Assembly (NCBI GenBank): GCA_902772585.1
Contig: CACYBB010000004.1
Coordinates: forward strand, 62,001-126,000
Source: an uncultured Bacteroidales bacterium
GTDB lineage: Bacteria > Bacteroidota > Bacteroidia > Bacteroidales > Bacteroidaceae
DNA length: 64,000 nt
Reading direction: 5' to 3'
The notes beneath the pieces are model-generated. The model saw only the letters and a list, made by a program, of their open reading frames with translations. It was not told the DNA's origin and did no database searches. A program made the position numbers and the translations under genes. Positions 43,356 to 51,706 of the stretch are shown one piece after another; position 1 is the first letter of the stretch; each line of letters starts with the position of its first letter.

Positions 43356-44942
43356 TTACTCATTTGACGATTTTTGTGCATGTCCTAATAGCTTTTCGTA
43401 CTCACCATCAGTGGTCAAAATACGCACTGCTTCGCGAAGTGCTTTGTCTGTTCGCAGTCCTACTTGCATCTGACCAGCCTGGAAATAATAGGCCGAAACG
43501 ATGTCCTGTTCTATCATCTGCTGAATTTCTTCACGATGTGCATCGAGATCTCGATTCAGGTCATGATGGTCTATCTTTGCCTTCAATGCCTCAAACTCCG
43601 CACTGGCATCATCGTAATAACCCTCAAACTTAGCAGTCTTCACCAATTCTTCAAACTGCTTCTTGCTGACCTGATCATAGGTAAATCCTGCCTTGATGAC
43701 ACGTTGCTTGAACTCTTGATAGTCGGCATCCGTCAAATGGAAGTTTGCAGCCGGTGCTATGGTAGGATGCTTGGCGATATAGTCCACCACATAGTCGAAT
43801 GCCACCTCTGTAGAGTCTATACGGTCCAGATAGAGTGTGATGTTTGCCATCGTATCGGGTTTTACCTCCATATCAGGCGTGATGCCTTCCTTCATCTTGA
43901 TACCACGGCCACTAGGCAGATAGTAACGAGAGGTTGTCAGCTTCAGATTGGCATTATATGGCAGGTCAACATTAGGGATCTGCACCAATCCCTTGCCGTA
44001 GGTTCTGGTACCGATGATGACACCACGCTTCAAGTCCTGCAGCGCACCAGAGGTAATCTCTGAGGCAGAGGCTGTCTCACCATTTACCAAAACAACCAAT
44101 GGCATAATGGTATCGATGGGTTCCAGACGTGTCCTATACTCCGAACCAGCACGCTTCATCTTGCCCTTGGTCTCGACGATTTGCACTCCCTTGGGTATCC
44201 ACATGTTCAGGATATCCACACACTCCGACAACGAACCGCCACCATTACCACGCAGGTCGAGCACCAACTTCTGGGCACCCTGCTTCTTCAGGTCAAGGAA
44301 AGCACGTCGCATGGCCTTGGCAGGTTCTCCCGTAAACGTACTCAAACAGATATAGCCTATATTATTAGGACGCATACCATAATAAGTAATCTCTGGCATC
44401 TTAATGCTGCGACGGGTAATCTTGAAATCCATCTTCTTACCTGTCGAAGGACGCTGAATCTTCAACATGAATGTTGTACCAGGCTCACCACGCAGATGAC
44501 TGCTGACATAGCTGACGTTCTTGTCTGTCATCACAGTATCGTCAATCTGCAGGATGATGTCACCCTTCTTCAGACCTACTTCTGACGACGGCATTCCCTC
44601 ATAAGGCTCTTCAATGACCACGCGCTTTAACTTCTGATGATAACGTACCAGGGCACCAATACCAGCATACTTACCCGTCAGCATCTGTTTCAGTTCCTTT
44701 TGTTTCTCTTCCGGATAATACTCCGTATAGGGATCCAGCGACTGCAACATAGCCTTGATACCCACACCAATCACCTTATTGGCATCGAGGGTATCCACAT
44801 ACATCATATCAAGGTTCTTATAGAGCGCATTGAAGATGTCCAGGTTCTTGGCAACCTCCAGGTTATGATTTTTACTCTCCTGTGCCCAGGCGCCCATTAC
44901 GGTCGCCACACACAGCATTATCACTAAAAAAGTCTTCTTCAT
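43356..44942 (-). CDS. S41-family C-terminal processing peptidase
   Basis: 528 residues from ATG 44940-44942 (MKKTFLVIMLCVATVMGAWA); the longer frame to 45044 would run across the promoter at 44969-45000. Signal peptide, a helical N-terminal region, a PDZ domain (about 85-165, VVIEEPYEGMPSSEVGLKKG), then the tail-specific protease core with Ser in NGETASASEITSGAL and Lys in GTRTYGKGLVQ. It cleaves exported proteins in the periplasm. The C-terminal region contains a long helical extension to DGEYEKLLGHAQKSSNE. Confidence 0.93.
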   Translation of the reverse strand: MKKTFLVIMLCVATVMGAWAQESKNHNLEVAKNLDIFNALYKNLDMMYVDTLDANKVIGVGIKAMLQSLDPYTEYYPEEKQKELKQMLTGKYAGIGALVRYHQKLKRVVIEEPYEGMPSSEVGLKKGDIILQIDDTVMTDKNVSYVSSHLRGEPGTTFMLKIQRPSTGKKMDFKITRRSIKMPEITYYGMRPNNIGYICLSTFTGEPAKAMRRAFLDLKKQGAQKLVLDLRGNGGGSLSECVDILNMWIPKGVQIVETKGKMKRAGSEYRTRLEPIDTIMPLVVLVNGETASASEITSGALQDLKRGVIIGTRTYGKGLVQIPNVDLPYNANLKLTTSRYYLPSGRGIKMKEGITPDMEVKPDTMANITLYLDRIDSTEVAFDYVVDYIAKHPTIAPAANFHLTDADYQEFKQRVIKAGFTYDQVSKKQFEELVKTAKFEGYYDDASAEFEALKAKIDHHDLNRDLDAHREEIQQMIEQDIVSAYYFQAGQMQVGLRTDKALREAVRILTTDGEYEKLLGHAQKSSNE

Positions 44943-44968
44943 ATTCAATTTTCTGCTATTTCTGCGGG

Positions 44969-45000
44969 CAAAGGTACGAATAAGTGAGTAAAAAGCCAAA
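44969..45000 (-). promoter_or_regulatory. Promoter of the S41 peptidase gene
   Basis: Minus strand: TTTG (44997-45000), 20 bases, TACCTTTG (44969-44976). Confidence 0.75.
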
Positions 45001-45088
45001 ATAATTGAGCTTTTTCGAACGTAAGTACCTTCGATTTTCATCAAAAGTACAAAAAAATACGCTTACAGTGAAATTTTTCTTCAAAAAG

Positions 45089-45120
45089 TTTGCGCATTTC
45101 GAAAAAACTCCTTACCTTTG
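45089..45120 (+). promoter_or_regulatory. Promoter of tRNA-Asn
   Basis: TTTG (45089-45092), 20 bases, TACCTTTG (45113-45120), 22 bases before the tRNA. Confidence 0.78.
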
Positions 45121-45141
45121 CACCCGCAAACAAGCAAAACT

Positions 45142-45215
45142 GCTTCAGTAGCTCAGTTGGTTAGAGCACCTGACTGTTAATCAGGGGGTCGTTGGTTCAA
45201 GCCCATCCTGAAGCG
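45142..45215 (+). tRNA. tRNA-Asn (anticodon GTT)
   Basis: A 74-base cloverleaf: acceptor GCTTCAG (45142-45148) with CTGAAGC (45208-45214), D arm AGCTCAGTTGGTTAGAGC, anticodon stem CCTGA/TCAGG with loop CTGTTAA giving anticodon GTT, and T arm with GGTTCAAGCC. CCA is not encoded. Single tRNA with its own promoter and terminator. Confidence 0.97.
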
Positions 45216-45216
45216 C

Positions 45217-45244
45217 AAAAGTCGAGATTTTCTCGACTTTTTTT
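45217..45244 (+). terminator. Terminator of tRNA-Asn
   Basis: AAAAGTCGAGA (45217-45227) pairs with TCTCGACTTTT (45231-45241) across a three-base loop, then a T run. Confidence 0.88.
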
Positions 45245-45275
45245 CGTATAATAGGCATAACAATTGACGAAAAAG

Positions 45276-45306
45276 TTGCAGAATAGAAATAATCTTCGTA
45301 ATTTTG
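45276..45306 (+). promoter_or_regulatory. Promoter of the esterase-flippase-peptidase operon
   Basis: TTG (45276-45278), 20 bases, TAATTTTG (45299-45306), 17 bases before the ATG at 45323. Confidence 0.65.
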
Positions 45307-45322
45307 CCTGCAAATATATAAT

Positions 45323-46174
45323 ATGATGAAGAAACTACTATTTGCGGTCATGCTATTTGTGACCATGACAGCTTCAGCACAAATTGCAACGCCACACTTT
45401 GACCAAGGGTCAAAGAAGCCGATAGAGATGAATTTGTGGCCAAACGGTCCGAAGACGAGTAACAACGACCCGAAGGACATGGCGAAGGTATGGGTATATT
45501 TGCCTGACGAGAAACAAGCGACAGGACGTGCTGTGGTCTGCTGTCCTGGCGGGGGCTATAGCCATTTGGCTATGGACCACGAGGGACATGAGTGGGCACC
45601 GTTCTTCAATGGTCAAGGCATTGCCCTCATCGTACTGAAGTACCGCATGCCACATGGTGTCTGGCAGGTGCCTGCCGAGGATGCCGAAGAGGCGGTGCGA
45701 CTGGTACGTCGCAATGCCAAGCAGTGGCATATCAATACCAAAGATGTAGGCATCATGGGGTTCTCGGCAGGTGGCCATCTGGCCTCTACCGTTGCCACCC
45801 ATGCCACGGGCGATGCCCTACCCGACTTCCAGATACTGTTCTACCCCGTCATCTCGATGGAGCAGGGCGTGACTCATCAGGGTTCTCGCGAAAACCTGCT
45901 GGGCAAGAAGCCTAAGCGCAAGCTGGTGAACGAATACTGCAACGAACAGCACATAGGCCATCATACGCCACGCGCCTTCATAGCCCTGGCTCACGACGAC
46001 CGCGTGGTACTGCCCATCAACAGCCTCAACTACTACGAGGAGTTGTATGCCAACAAGGTACCTGCCAGCATGCATATCTACCCCACGGGAGGACACGGAT
46101 TCGGCATCCGCCAGTCGTTCGCCTACCATCTGGAGATGATGCTGGAACTGAAGGCGTGGTTGCGTAGTTTCTGA
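45323..46174 (+). CDS. Secreted alpha/beta-hydrolase, acetyl-esterase-like
   Basis: 283 residues; ATG 45323 or the next codon. Signal peptide ends MTASAQ. Alpha/beta-hydrolase fold with oxyanion motif CCPGGGYSHL, nucleophile Ser in GFSAGGHLAST, Asp in AHDDRVVLP, and His in PTGGHGFGIR. This resembles the BD-FAE/acetylxylan esterase-like enzymes found in plant-polysaccharide degraders, so it may remove acetyl or feruloyl groups; substrate cannot be told. It is the first gene of an operon with a flippase and a peptidase and is not part of the SusC/D locus. Confidence 0.85.
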   Translation: MMKKLLFAVMLFVTMTASAQIATPHFDQGSKKPIEMNLWPNGPKTSNNDPKDMAKVWVYLPDEKQATGRAVVCCPGGGYSHLAMDHEGHEWAPFFNGQGIALIVLKYRMPHGVWQVPAEDAEEAVRLVRRNAKQWHINTKDVGIMGFSAGGHLASTVATHATGDALPDFQILFYPVISMEQGVTHQGSRENLLGKKPKRKLVNEYCNEQHIGHHTPRAFIALAHDDRVVLPINSLNYYEELYANKVPASMHIYPTGGHGFGIRQSFAYHLEMMLELKAWLRSF

Positions 46175-46199
46175 TGATTAAAACACACTTTTTGTAGCT

Positions 46200-47651
46200 A
46201 TGGCAAACATGAAATCACTGGCCAAGGATACGGCCATCTACGGACTGTCGAGCATTATCGGCAGGTTCCTGAACTACCTCTTAGTACCACTCTACACCTA
46301 CTATATGCCGCACGAAACGGGCGACTATGGCGTGAGCACCAATGTTTATGCCTATGTGGCGCTGATACTGGTGCTGTTGACCTTCGGTATGGAGACCACC
46401 CTGTTCCGCTTTGCCAACGACGAGCGCAGCAAACCCGATACCGTCTTCACGACGGCAATGGCAGTGGTAGGTTCGCTGACTGCTGTATTCCTGCTGTTGC
46501 TGTTCGGATTTATCACACCTATTAGTAGTGCGTTGGGATACGGTGAACACCCGGAATTCCTGCTGATGATGGGTGTAGTGGTAGCCCTCGACGCCCTGCA
46601 GGCCATCCCATTCAGCTTCCTACGTTTCCAGAAGCGTGCCATCCGCTTTGCCTCGTTGAAGATGCTATTCATTGTGCTGAACATCGGACTGAACGTACTC
46701 TACTTTGTGGTACTCGGCAAGACAACGGTATTCTATGTCTTCTTCATCAATCTGCTATGTACGGGGTTCATCACGTTATTCTTCATTCCCGACCTGTTCC
46801 GCATCCATTGGAAATTCGACGGTACATTGCTCAAGGAGATGTTCAACTACTCGTGGCCCATCCTGATACTGGGTATTGCAGGTATTCTGAACCAGGTAGC
46901 CGACAAGATTATCTTTCCGTTGGTCTATCCCGATGAGGCACAGGCCAATGTGCTGTTGGGCGACTACGGCTCGTGCGTGAAGATAGCCATGATTATGGCG
47001 ATGATTACCCAGGCATTCCGCTACGCCTACGAACCCATCGTCTTTGCGAAGTCGAAAGATGCTGACAAGACCGAATACTATGCAGCAGCCATGAAGTATT
47101 TCCTTATCTTCACGCTACTGGCATTCCTCTGCGTGGTAGGTTGGATGCCTCTGCTACAATACATCATCGGTGCACAATACCGTGAAGGACTGGGCGTCGT
47201 ACCTATCGTCATGGCGGCAGAGATCATGATGGGTGTCTATTTCAATCTGTCGTTCTGGTATAAGCTCATCGACAAGACCATCTATGGTGCATGGTTCTCA
47301 CTGGCAGGGTGTGCGGTACTCTTTGCCGTTAATATTCTCTTTATCCCTGAGTACGGCTACTGGGCCTGTGCCTGGGGTGGCGTGGCAGGCTACGGCACAG
47401 CCATGGTGCTGAGTTACATCATCGGACAGAAGAAGAACCCCATACCCTATCCCATGAAGGACATTTTCTTCTACGTGCTTATCACCGCCCTCTGTACAGT
47501 GCTGATGCTAGGCTTCATCCGCAACCTGCCCGAATGGGCACAGTTGGTGTGCAACACCATATTGATTATTGGTTTTGTGGGCATCATCATCCGCAAAGAC
47601 TTGCCCTTACATAGCATACCTGTCATTGGCAAATATTTTAGAAATAAGTAA
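46200..47651 (+). CDS. Oligosaccharide flippase (Wzx/MATE-like, MVF superfamily)
   Basis: 483 residues with about 12-14 membrane helices. The opening LAKDTAIYGLSSIIGRFLNY and YYMPHETGDYGVSTNVYAYV is typical of polysaccharide_synt-family flippases, which move lipid-linked oligosaccharides across the inner membrane. No nearby glycosyltransferases, so the substrate is unknown; single-copy genes like this in Bacteroidales are often lipid-carrier flippases. It lies 25 bases after the esterase gene and 12 before the S46 peptidase gene. Confidence 0.88.
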   Translation: MANMKSLAKDTAIYGLSSIIGRFLNYLLVPLYTYYMPHETGDYGVSTNVYAYVALILVLLTFGMETTLFRFANDERSKPDTVFTTAMAVVGSLTAVFLLLLFGFITPISSALGYGEHPEFLLMMGVVVALDALQAIPFSFLRFQKRAIRFASLKMLFIVLNIGLNVLYFVVLGKTTVFYVFFINLLCTGFITLFFIPDLFRIHWKFDGTLLKEMFNYSWPILILGIAGILNQVADKIIFPLVYPDEAQANVLLGDYGSCVKIAMIMAMITQAFRYAYEPIVFAKSKDADKTEYYAAAMKYFLIFTLLAFLCVVGWMPLLQYIIGAQYREGLGVVPIVMAAEIMMGVYFNLSFWYKLIDKTIYGAWFSLAGCAVLFAVNILFIPEYGYWACAWGGVAGYGTAMVLSYIIGQKKNPIPYPMKDIFFYVLITALCTVLMLGFIRNLPEWAQLVCNTILIIGFVGIIIRKDLPLHSIPVIGKYFRNK

Positions 47652-47663
47652 TTTACATATAAC

Positions 47664-49778
47664 ATGAAAAAGATTTTAGTATCATTGATGTGTCTTTGCG
47701 CCTTAGGCGTCCATGCCGATGAAGGTATGTGGACACTGTACAACCTGCCAAACGCCGTCTTCCAGCAGATGCAGCAGTATGGCTTCCAACTATCAAAAGA
47801 ACAACTGTACCAGACAGATAACGCCGTCAAGAATGCCGTCATCAACTTCAGCGGTTACTGTTCAGGCGTCGTCGTATCACCCGATGGTCTCGTATTCACC
47901 AACCACCACTGTGGCTTCGATGCCATCCGTGAACACTCCACTGTCGAGCATGACTACCTGCTCAATGGCTTCTATGCTAAGACCTACGAGGAGGAGCTGC
48001 CCAACGAAGACCTGTTTGTTAGCTTCATGATAGAACAGAAAGACGTGACCGACGAACTGAACCTGTTAGGTCTGGACAAGTTGAAACTCAAAGATGTTGA
48101 AGAATTCGTCGATTCCATCGAGAATGTATGGCAGAAAGACATCCGTGCAAAGGACTCTACCCTGCGTGTCGAAGTAAAGCCTTTCTATGAAGGTAACAAG
48201 TACTATATGACCACCTACCGCGATTTCAACGATGTCCGCCTGGTCTTCACCGTTCCCAAGTCGATGGGTAAGTATGGTGGCGAGACAGACAATTGGATGT
48301 GGCCCCGCCAGACCTGCGACTACTCTGTATTTCGTATCTATGCCGACCCCAAGACCAATGGTCCTGCCAACTATTCAAAGGACAACGTACCCTACCACCC
48401 ACAGTCGTGGGCTCCCATCTGTATGGATGGCTACAAGCCGGGCGATTTCTGCATGATTATGGGTTATCCTGGCAGCACCAGCCGTTACCTGTCGAGCTAC
48501 GGCATCCAGGAGCGTCGCGATGCCAGCAATGCACCACGTGCCCAGGTGCGTGACATCAAACAGAAGATTATGCTGCGCCACATGCGTGCCGACGAGGCCA
48601 TCCGTATCATGTACGACTCGAAATATGCACAGTCCAGCAACTATTGGAAGAACTCATTGGGCATGAACAAGTGTATCGACAGTACGGGACTCATTCAGCA
48701 GAAGCGTGACTTCGAGGCTCGCATCCGCCAGTGGCAGGATACCGCCAAGAATACTGGAATCCAAAAGGTTGACTTCGATAAGATGGCCGACCTGTACCAG
48801 AAGCGTATGGGTTTGACGCGTATCCGTACGTTGTTCATGGAGACTTTCTTTGCACAGGATCAGTTGAGTCTGCGTGCCTGGCGCCTGAACTGGGGCATGG
48901 CTGTCAAAGGTCCGAAGGACAAACCCAAGAAGCAGTATCACGAATTTGCTGACAATAGTACGACATGGGACAAGGCCACCGACTGCGAGATACTGGCTGC
49001 CCTCATCAAAAACTATCGTGAACAGGTGACGGATGCAGAGTGGCTGCCCGACCTGTACAAAACCATCGACGAGCAATTCCATGGCGACTGTGAGGCTTAT
49101 GTCAACGCTCTCTATAACAAGTCACTGCTGATGAAGGGCAAGCCCATCTATTTCAATAAGAAGAGCTACAAGAAAGACCTGGGAGTCCTGTATGGTATTG
49201 ACCTGGCCGACTTCCAGAGCAAACTGAATGAAGCCCGTCGCTCGCTGACGCTGGAGATTGCCGAACAAGAGAAGCTGCTCTGTGCTGCCGTGTTACGCAT
49301 GGAGATGGATATGCCCAACTACTCGGATGCCAATTTCACTATGCGTATGACCTACGGACAGATTGGGGAGTACACGCTGGGCGGACGACCCTCAGGCTAC
49401 TACACCACAGCCCGTTCGTTGTGGGACAAGATGCAACTGGCCGACCAGAACTTCGAATACTATGCCGAACCCGTCATGCACGAACTGATGGCACAGAAAG
49501 ATTTCGGCAAGTATGCAGACAAACTGACTGGCACCATGCAGCTCTGCTTCCTCTCGAATAACGACATCACAGGTGGTAACAGCGGATCACCCATCTTCAA
49601 TGGTAAGGGCGAACTGCTGGGTCTGGCCTTCGACGGCAACTGGGACTCACTGGCCAGCGACATCTTCTTCGACCGTCAGCTGGCACGTACCATCAATGTC
49701 GATGTGCGCTACATGCTATTCATGATGGACCAGTGGGGGCATGCCGACCGGTTGATCAAAGAGATCAATGCTAAATAA
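47664..49778 (+). CDS. S46-family dipeptidyl-peptidase (DPP7/DPP11 type)
   Basis: 704 residues, full length. Signal peptide ends GVHAD. Chymotrypsin-like triad: His in VFTNHHCGFD, Asp in WMWPRQTCDYSVF, Ser in GGNSGSPIFNG. The family removes dipeptides from the N terminus of peptides in the periplasm, feeding amino-acid uptake. From memory, DPP11 has Arg and DPP7 Gly in the S1 pocket after the Ser motif; here the segment is AFDGNWDSL, with Gly, which favours DPP7-like cleavage after hydrophobic residues. Last gene of its operon, followed by a terminator shared with the convergent helicase gene. Confidence 0.95.
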   Translation: MKKILVSLMCLCALGVHADEGMWTLYNLPNAVFQQMQQYGFQLSKEQLYQTDNAVKNAVINFSGYCSGVVVSPDGLVFTNHHCGFDAIREHSTVEHDYLLNGFYAKTYEEELPNEDLFVSFMIEQKDVTDELNLLGLDKLKLKDVEEFVDSIENVWQKDIRAKDSTLRVEVKPFYEGNKYYMTTYRDFNDVRLVFTVPKSMGKYGGETDNWMWPRQTCDYSVFRIYADPKTNGPANYSKDNVPYHPQSWAPICMDGYKPGDFCMIMGYPGSTSRYLSSYGIQERRDASNAPRAQVRDIKQKIMLRHMRADEAIRIMYDSKYAQSSNYWKNSLGMNKCIDSTGLIQQKRDFEARIRQWQDTAKNTGIQKVDFDKMADLYQKRMGLTRIRTLFMETFFAQDQLSLRAWRLNWGMAVKGPKDKPKKQYHEFADNSTTWDKATDCEILAALIKNYREQVTDAEWLPDLYKTIDEQFHGDCEAYVNALYNKSLLMKGKPIYFNKKSYKKDLGVLYGIDLADFQSKLNEARRSLTLEIAEQEKLLCAAVLRMEMDMPNYSDANFTMRMTYGQIGEYTLGGRPSGYYTTARSLWDKMQLADQNFEYYAEPVMHELMAQKDFGKYADKLTGTMQLCFLSNNDITGGNSGSPIFNGKGELLGLAFDGNWDSLASDIFFDRQLARTINVDVRYMLFMMDQWGHADRLIKEINAK

Positions 49779-49783
49779 ACAAT

Positions 49784-49812
49784 GAAGGTAGGGCAAAACC
49801 CTACCTTCTTTT
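49784..49812. terminator. Bidirectional terminator between convergent genes
   Basis: GAAGGTAGGG (49784-49793) pairs with CCCTACCTTC (49799-49808), five-base loop, then TTTT on the plus strand. It overlaps the stop codon of the helicase gene (49811-49813). Confidence 0.8.
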
Positions 49813-51682
49813 ATTTCTTCTTACGTGGCTTTCTTATCGCCCATCCTTCCTCGGTGAAATCGGGGATTTCGCCCTTCAACTTCATGCTCTTCGGGTTCAG
49901 GAACTGCTTCCACTCCTCCTTCTTGTGGGATAGAGACCCACCCCCTTGCCCCTCCCTATGAGGGCGGGGAGTAGTATGACTCTTCGCCTGTTTCTTATCC
50001 TTTGGCTTATTACGCCCCTCCCTCACAAGGAGGGGATGGGGGAGAGTCTTTTCGTCTGCATCATTGCAGCGTACGGTGCGTCCTTTGTAGCGGATGCCAG
50101 TTAGTTGTATCATCACCTTCTTGGCATCCTTCTCAGGCACCTCGAAATAAGACATCGTATCCAGCAGATCGATGTGTCCAACCTCCTGACGACCACCGAC
50201 AAAGCGGTTCAATGTCTGCATCAGTTCGCCAGGATAGAATCCGTCCTTCTTACCCAGGTTAATAAAGAGTTTCTTATAACCCTTGCTGGTAGGTGTCGGC
50301 TGCTTCTTCCCACGACCGTCTTCTCTCTTACCTCTTCCTTCTTCCTTCTTACTCTTCACCTCCTCTATCTCAGGAGCATCGGCATAGTAGGACAAGAACT
50401 TGCCGAATTCCATCGACACGATTTTCTTGATGAGCTCCTCTTTGTCGATATATTCAAAATAGCGCTGGATATCCTGCATGAAAGGACCTATCTCCTCGTC
50501 ATCGACATCGGTCTTGACGATCTCATCCATCACCTTATAGAGCTGCTTCTTACAGATTTCCTGAGCCGACGGAATGACACCCTTCTCAAACTCCTTTCCA
50601 ATGACCTTCTCGATATTGCGGATTTTGAACTTCTCACGCAAGTGCACGATACAGATACTCGTACCCTTCTTACCGGCACGACCCGTACGACCAGAGCGGT
50701 GGGTGTAATTCTCGATATCATCGGGCAATCCGTAGTTGATGACGTGTGTCAAGTCGTCAACATCCAGTCCACGGGCAGCCACATCGGTAGCCACCAACAA
50801 CTGTACGGTATGCTGACGGAACTTCTGCATGGTCAGGTCACGCTGTTGCTGTGACAGGTCGCCATGCAGCGATTCTGCATTATAGCCATCCTTGATCAAT
50901 TTGTCAGCCACCTCCTGCGTCTCTATCTTTGTACGACAGAAGATGATAGCAAAGATGCGGGGATAATAGTCCACGATACGCTTCAGTGCCAGGTACTTGT
51001 CTTTGGCATTCACCATGTAATAGATATGGTTCACGTGTTCGGCACCCTCGTTACGACTTCCAACGACAATCTCCTTATAGTCGTGCAGGTAGCCCTGGGC
51101 TATACGCTCTATCTCCTTGCTCATCGTCGCAGAGAAGAGCAGTGTGTTACGGTCCTCAGGAATACCCTCCAGAATGGCATCGATACTCTCCGAGAAACCC
51201 ATATTCAGCATCTCGTCAGCCTCATCCAGTACGACGTTATAGACATTGTCCAGCTGAGCTACACCTCGGTTCATCAGGTCGATGAGTCTTCCTGGGGTGG
51301 CTACAATAATCTGGGCACCCTTGCGCAGGGCACGAATCTGCTGCTCGATAGAGGCACCACCGTAAACCGCCTCCACATGGATGTCGTCCATGTATTTCGA
51401 GAAGTCGCGCAAGTCGTCAGCAATCTGCAGACAGAGCTCACGGGTGGGCGACAGAATCAGTGCCTGTGTCTCCTTGCGACTGGTATCAATACGCTGCAGT
51501 ACGGGTATGCCAAATGCTGCCGTCTTACCCGTACCCGTCTGGGCCAGGGCAATGACGTCATTTCTGTTTCCTAACAAGTAAGGTATTACTTCCTCCTGTA
51601 CAGGCATGGGTTGTACGAAACCCATCTCCTCAATGGCTTTGCGAATCCCTTCGCTAACACCTAATTCTTCAAATGTCTTCAA
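49811..51682 (-). CDS. DEAD-box RNA helicase with repeat-derived insertions in its tail
   Basis: 623 residues. Full helicase core: Q motif GFVQPMPVQ, AQTGTGKTAAFG (Walker A), VLDEADEMLNMG, FSATM, HRSGRTGRAG. A DbpA-like RNA-binding domain follows (about 460-535; LFINLGKKDGFYPGELMQTL), as in DeaD/CsdA-type proteins that remodel ribosomal or structured RNA. The linker around residues 440-458 (KKEEGRGKREDGRGKK) is encoded by a period-7 DNA repeat (50316-50357), and residues about 543-585 contain two short segments encoded by GC-rich palindromes (LPHPLLVREGR and TTPRPHREGQGGG). These look like intergenic repeats inserted in frame. The start is 24 bases downstream of the SpmAB gene stop, so they are probably co-transcribed. 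Confidence 0.95.
   Translation of the reverse strand: MKTFEELGVSEGIRKAIEEMGFVQPMPVQEEVIPYLLGNRNDVIALAQTGTGKTAAFGIPVLQRIDTSRKETQALILSPTRELCLQIADDLRDFSKYMDDIHVEAVYGGASIEQQIRALRKGAQIIVATPGRLIDLMNRGVAQLDNVYNVVLDEADEMLNMGFSESIDAILEGIPEDRNTLLFSATMSKEIERIAQGYLHDYKEIVVGSRNEGAEHVNHIYYMVNAKDKYLALKRIVDYYPRIFAIIFCRTKIETQEVADKLIKDGYNAESLHGDLSQQQRDLTMQKFRQHTVQLLVATDVAARGLDVDDLTHVINYGLPDDIENYTHRSGRTGRAGKKGTSICIVHLREKFKIRNIEKVIGKEFEKGVIPSAQEICKKQLYKVMDEIVKTDVDDEEIGPFMQDIQRYFEYIDKEELIKKIVSMEFGKFLSYYADAPEIEEVKSKKEEGRGKREDGRGKKQPTPTSKGYKKLFINLGKKDGFYPGELMQTLNRFVGGRQEVGHIDLLDTMSYFEVPEKDAKKVMIQLTGIRYKGRTVRCNDADEKTLPHPLLVREGRNKPKDKKQAKSHTTPRPHREGQGGGSLSHKKEEWKQFLNPKSMKLKGEIPDFTEEGWAIRKPRKKK
49933..49975. repeat. 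GC-rich palindromic repeat inside helicase gene, copy A
   Basis: The core CCCCTCCCTATGAGGGCGGGG can fold on itself (CCCCTCCC with GGGCGGGG). It is flanked by a C-rich arm. Confidence 0.7.
50011..50050. repeat. GC-rich palindromic repeat inside helicase gene, copy B (inverted)
   Basis: The core CCCCTCCCTCACAAGGAGGGG is self-complementary at its ends. Its reverse complement aligns with copy A (CCCCTCC, three bases, TGAGGG, one base, GGGG) including the C-rich flank, so the two are inverted copies about 60 bases apart. Confidence 0.7.
50316..50357. repeat. Heptanucleotide array inside the helicase coding sequence
   Basis: Six head-to-tail 7-mers on the plus strand: CCGTCTT, CTCTCTT, ACCTCTT, CCTTCTT, CCTTCTT, ACTCTTC. 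The units resemble AACTCTT of the spacer array at 22053-22087. Period 7 in a coding region is not explained by codon periodicity. Confidence 0.75.
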
Positions 51683-51706
51683 AATATACTCAATTAAAAA
51701 TAATCA

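Noticed and set aside
45323-46174. Esterase as part of the xylan locus
   Set aside because: It is more than 40 kb from the SusC/D operon and co-transcribed with a flippase and a peptidase, so a link is only possible, not shown.
50105-51574. Two long plus-strand frames opposite the helicase gene
   Set aside because: Mirror frames of conserved helicase motifs; no start context or family match.
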